In this document: positions 5,446 to 7,222 of the stretch, piece by piece | Layout: the number at the start of each line of letters is the position of its first letter | How positions within the stretch are numbered: the first letter of the stretch is position 1 | NCBI GenBank assembly: GCA_016179005.1 | Contig: JACOSF010000047.1 | Span: 1-7,222, forward strand | From: Acidobacteriota bacterium | Lineage (GTDB): Bacteria; Acidobacteriota; Terriglobia; Acidiferrales; UBA7541 | Direction of reading: 5' to 3' | Length of the DNA: 7,222 bases | Notes under the pieces: model-generated | Databases searched by the model: none | What the model was told of the DNA's origin: nothing | What the model saw: only the letters and a program-made list of their open reading frames with translations | Position numbers and translations under genes: made by a program

Positions 5446-5787
5446 TTACTTTGGCTGCACAACGCCCTGCGGAGCCGTGTGCGAGTCGCGCAGGCGGATT
5501 CCGTCTGGGAAAATCAGCGTCATCATGCCGATGCAAAAGAGCGTGGCCGGGATCAGCGTCCACACCAGGCTGAGCTTCTCGAAGCGCAGGTGCATGAAGT
5601 AGGACATGATCAGCCCGGCCTTCACCACCGACATGCCAATCAGCAGAAGCAGCATGGTCACCGGCGGCAGGTGCTTGTAGGCGAGAAACACCTCGACGCC
5701 GGTAATGAACACCAGCCAGATCCACACCCAGGCAAAGAGTTTCGTGGTGCCGGCGTGCCCGTGCGAATCGGAGGAATGAGAGCTCAT
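5446..5787 (-). CDS. Cytochrome c oxidase subunit IV (prokaryotic COX4-type)
   Basis: The 113-residue protein has a His/Ser-rich N-terminus (MSSHSSDSHGHAG) and three transmembrane helices at about 16-36, 42-63 and 74-94. The segment VVKAGLIMSYFMHLRFE (54-70) is the characteristic block of the bacterial subunit IV family, a small accessory subunit of heme-copper oxidases in the cytoplasmic membrane. The start is ATG at 5787, with AGGAG at 5805-5801 a long 13 nt upstream. It lies 40 nt after subunit III, behind a small hairpin. Confidence 0.85.
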   Translation of the reverse strand: MSSHSSDSHGHAGTTKLFAWVWIWLVFITGVEVFLAYKHLPPVTMLLLLIGMSVVKAGLIMSYFMHLRFEKLSLVWTLIPATLFCIGMMTLIFPDGIRLRDSHTAPQGVVQPK

Positions 5788-5808
5788 TTCGTTTCGTCCG
5801 CTCCTTCA

Positions 5809-5825
5809 GCAAGATTCGATCTTGC
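5809..5825 (-). repeat. Hairpin between the subunit III and subunit IV genes
   Basis: GCAAGAT (5809-5815) and ATCTTGC (5819-5825) form a 7-bp perfect inverted repeat with a 3-nt loop. It begins 2 nt after the subunit III stop on the minus strand and ends just before the AGGAG of subunit IV. No T-run follows. It could protect or process the mRNA; this is an inference. Confidence 0.4.
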
Positions 5826-5827
5826 GA

Positions 5828-6460
5828 TCAGTACTTCACCGACATCAGATAAATCATCGGGAACACGAACATCCAGACCAGGTCCACAAAGTGCCAGTAG
5901 AGGCCGCTGACTTCGACGTCCTCCGCGGAGAATTTGCCGCGGCCGAAACCCGTGGCCACGATGCCGAGGTAAATGACGCCGATGGCCACGTGCGTCATGT
6001 GCAGGCCGGTGATGCCGAAAAAGGTAGCGCCGAAAAGCGGCGAGCCACCCCAGGGGTTGGCGAAGGGCCGCAGGCCTTCTTCAATCAGGTGCATCCACTC
6101 GGTGGCGTGCAAGACGACGAAGATGGCGCCGCCCAGCATGGTTGCGAGCATCCATTTCACGGTGGCGGCGCGGTTACCGCGATGCGCCGCGGCCACGCCC
6201 ATCACCATGGTCAAGCTGCTGCCCAGAAGCACGATCGTCATGATCGTCGAAAAGACAATGGCATTGAAGATGGGAAACGGCTTCGGCCAATTGGGATTCG
6301 TCAGCCGGCAGTAGCTGTAGGTCAGCAGCAGCGCGGCGAAAGTCAGCGTGTCCGACACAATGAACAGCCACATCCCCAGCTTCTTGGAGCCGATGGAGTA
6401 GGGATGCGCTCCGCCCGTCCAGGAGGATTCACGCAAGACGTCGGCGTGGGAATCAGTCAC
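5828..6460 (-). CDS. ctaE: Cytochrome c oxidase subunit III
   Basis: The 210-residue protein is the short, five-helix form of subunit III of aa3-type heme-copper oxidases, which reduce O2 to water at the cytoplasmic membrane; subunit III stabilises the catalytic subunit. Helices lie at about 29-50, 68-88, 104-121, 142-170 and 184-205. Family marks are GMWLFIVSD (29-37), the conserved glutamate E121 in HATEW, GLHMTHV (152-158), and YWHFVDLVWMFVF (188-200). The start is GTG at 6460, only 3 nt after the preceding gene's stop, with GGACGG at the right distance within that gene's end; the genes are surely cotranscribed. The symbol ctaE is the generic name for this subunit. Confidence 0.9.
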   Translation of the reverse strand: MTDSHADVLRESSWTGGAHPYSIGSKKLGMWLFIVSDTLTFAALLLTYSYCRLTNPNWPKPFPIFNAIVFSTIMTIVLLGSSLTMVMGVAAAHRGNRAATVKWMLATMLGGAIFVVLHATEWMHLIEEGLRPFANPWGGSPLFGATFFGITGLHMTHVAIGVIYLGIVATGFGRGKFSAEDVEVSGLYWHFVDLVWMFVFPMIYLMSVKY

Positions 6461-6463
6461 ATG

Positions 6464-7120
6464 TCACCGTCCGGAGTTCAGAAGTAAAAGCAAAAAAACC
6501 CAAAGCCCGTCGAGAAAATGCCAGTAGATCGCCACGCCCTCCGCGGCAATCGCGCGCCGCCGCCAAGTGGATTGCCCGGCGCGAATCGCCACATAGAGCA
6601 GCGCGAACAGGCCAATCAGCAGGTGCGCGCCATGCGAAGCGGTGAGCACGTAGAAGAAACTGCTACTCGGATTGGTGGCCAGGAAGAGTCCCTGGTCGGC
6701 GAGCACGCGCCAAGCCACGATTTGCCCGCCGAGGAACAGCATCCCCAGCGCGGTGGTGATGGCCCACCAGTTGCGAAATTCGGCGACGCCGGCCTGCGCC
6801 AGTTTCCGGCGGGCGACTTCCACCGTGATGCTCGAAGCCACCAGCACGGCCGTATTCAGCCAGAGAATCCGCGGCATTTCGATCGGCTGCCAGTCGCTGC
6901 CCGTCCCCTTGCGAACGATGTAGGAGCTGGCCAAGGCCATGAAAAACATCAGAATGGCCGCAAGGGCCACGGAAACGCCGGTAAGGTACATGCGCCGCTC
7001 GCGCCCGAACGCGCCGGGCTCGTGGCGCCAATCCCCGCCGCCGGCCCCGCCACGGTCCGCAGGCGGACCACCGCCTGAGTTCAGGATTTCCAGATCATGG
7101 GTGATTACTGCGTCGGGCAA
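6464..7120 (-). CDS. Cytochrome c oxidase subunit III paralogue
   Basis: From the TTG at 7120 the protein has 218 residues: a hydrophilic Gly-rich N-terminus (about 1-42), then five helices at about 45-70, 84-103, 119-139, 155-181 and 194-214. HGAHLLIGL (163-171) and YWHFLDGLWVFL (199-210) identify the subunit III family. At the place where the neighbouring subunit III has HATEW, this one has QIVAW (133-137), so the conserved glutamate is alanine. A GTG at 7138 would add six residues. TTG is preferred because AGGAG sits 7 nt before it, inside the longer version. Tandem subunit III-type genes occur in some oxidase operons; one may be structural or regulatory. It follows a partial gene by 45 nt. 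Confidence 0.85.
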   Translation of the reverse strand: MPDAVITHDLEILNSGGGPPADRGGAGGGDWRHEPGAFGRERRMYLTGVSVALAAILMFFMALASSYIVRKGTGSDWQPIEMPRILWLNTAVLVASSITVEVARRKLAQAGVAEFRNWWAITTALGMLFLGGQIVAWRVLADQGLFLATNPSSSFFYVLTASHGAHLLIGLFALLYVAIRAGQSTWRRRAIAAEGVAIYWHFLDGLWVFLLLLLNSGR

Positions 7121-7127
7121 ATTATTT

Positions 7128-7132
7128 CTCCT
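7128..7132 (-). promoter_or_regulatory. Ribosome binding site deciding a TTG start
   Basis: On the minus strand AGGAG (7132-7128) is followed by 7 nt and then TTG (7120-7118), the ideal spacing. The alternative GTG at 7138 has no such site upstream. This favours the 218-residue form of the subunit III paralogue. Confidence 0.65.
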
Positions 7133-7165
7133 GGGCACGCCGCGCCGAGCGAGACGTGCGCAACA

Positions 7166-7222
7166 CTAACCTTTGACCACTTTGTCAGGAGGCGTGGTCT
7201 GCAAAATGAAATCCTCCGCCAC
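7166..7222 (-). CDS. C-terminal end of an upstream gene, probably another cox subunit (partial)
   Basis: The minus strand from 7222 reads 18 residues, beginning VAEDFILQTTPP and ending DKVVKG, before a TAG at 7168-7166. The other two frames are less protein-like. In cox operons the gene before subunit III is usually subunit I (ctaD), so this is probably its tail. The fragment is too short to identify by sequence, and the frame itself is moderately certain. Confidence 0.45.
   Translation of the reverse strand: MAEDFILQTTPPDKVVKG

Noticed and set aside
5822..6487. A 221-codon plus-strand frame opposite cox subunit III
   Set aside because: His/Gln/Gly-rich antisense shadow. The minus frame is unmistakable subunit III.
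1..7222. CRISPR arrays, insertion sequences, tRNA or rRNA genes, and prophage signals
   Set aside because: None seen by eye: no repeat-spacer pattern, transposase-like frame, terminal inverted repeats or tRNA cloverleaf was recognised.

Overview
The window is GC-rich bacterial DNA with dense genes on both strands. Gene content and organisation suggest Acidobacteriota: a cox operon with two adjacent subunit III genes, a small zf-HC2 protein, and a DegT aminotransferase/flippase pair. This assignment is an inference from general knowledge, because the window contains no rRNA or other phylogenetic marker.

Layout. Positions 107-1192 (minus) encode a DegT/DnrJ/EryC1/StrS-type PLP aminotransferase that appears to be transcribed without a leader. 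Divergent from it, 1285-1698 (plus) encodes a DCC-family (DUF393) CxxC protein. Next, 1786-2355 (plus) is the most notable gene: a secreted peroxiredoxin of the AhpC/TSA superfamily whose peroxidatic cysteine codon is an in-frame TGA. The reading frame continues for 111 more codons with clear peroxiredoxin sequence. An 8-bp stem-loop with a GG-containing apical loop lies 14 nt after the TGA, where a bacterial SECIS element should be. I read this as a selenocysteine-containing peroxiredoxin (Sec78) that standard gene calling would split in two or label a pseudogene. A strong intrinsic terminator follows it.

Positions 2449-3612 and 3609-4616 (plus, overlapping by 4 nt) are a second DegT-type aminotransferase and a YbhN/lysylphosphatidylglycerol-synthetase-like membrane flippase, probably a cell-surface glycan or lipid modification pair. 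An AT-richer stretch then holds a doubtful one-TM ORF (4643-4867) overlapping a small zf-HC2 anti-sigma-like zinc-binding protein (4815-5033).

The right third is a minus-strand aa3-type cytochrome c oxidase operon. In transcription order it contains the last codons of an upstream gene (probably a cox subunit), a subunit III paralogue, subunit III, subunit IV and a small secreted CxxC membrane protein. The two blocks converge near 5034-5097.

The redox theme is notable: a selenoperoxiredoxin outside the cytoplasmic membrane, a CxxC protein next to it under an identical -10 element, and the respiratory oxidase nearby. A functional link between them is not demonstrated by the sequence.
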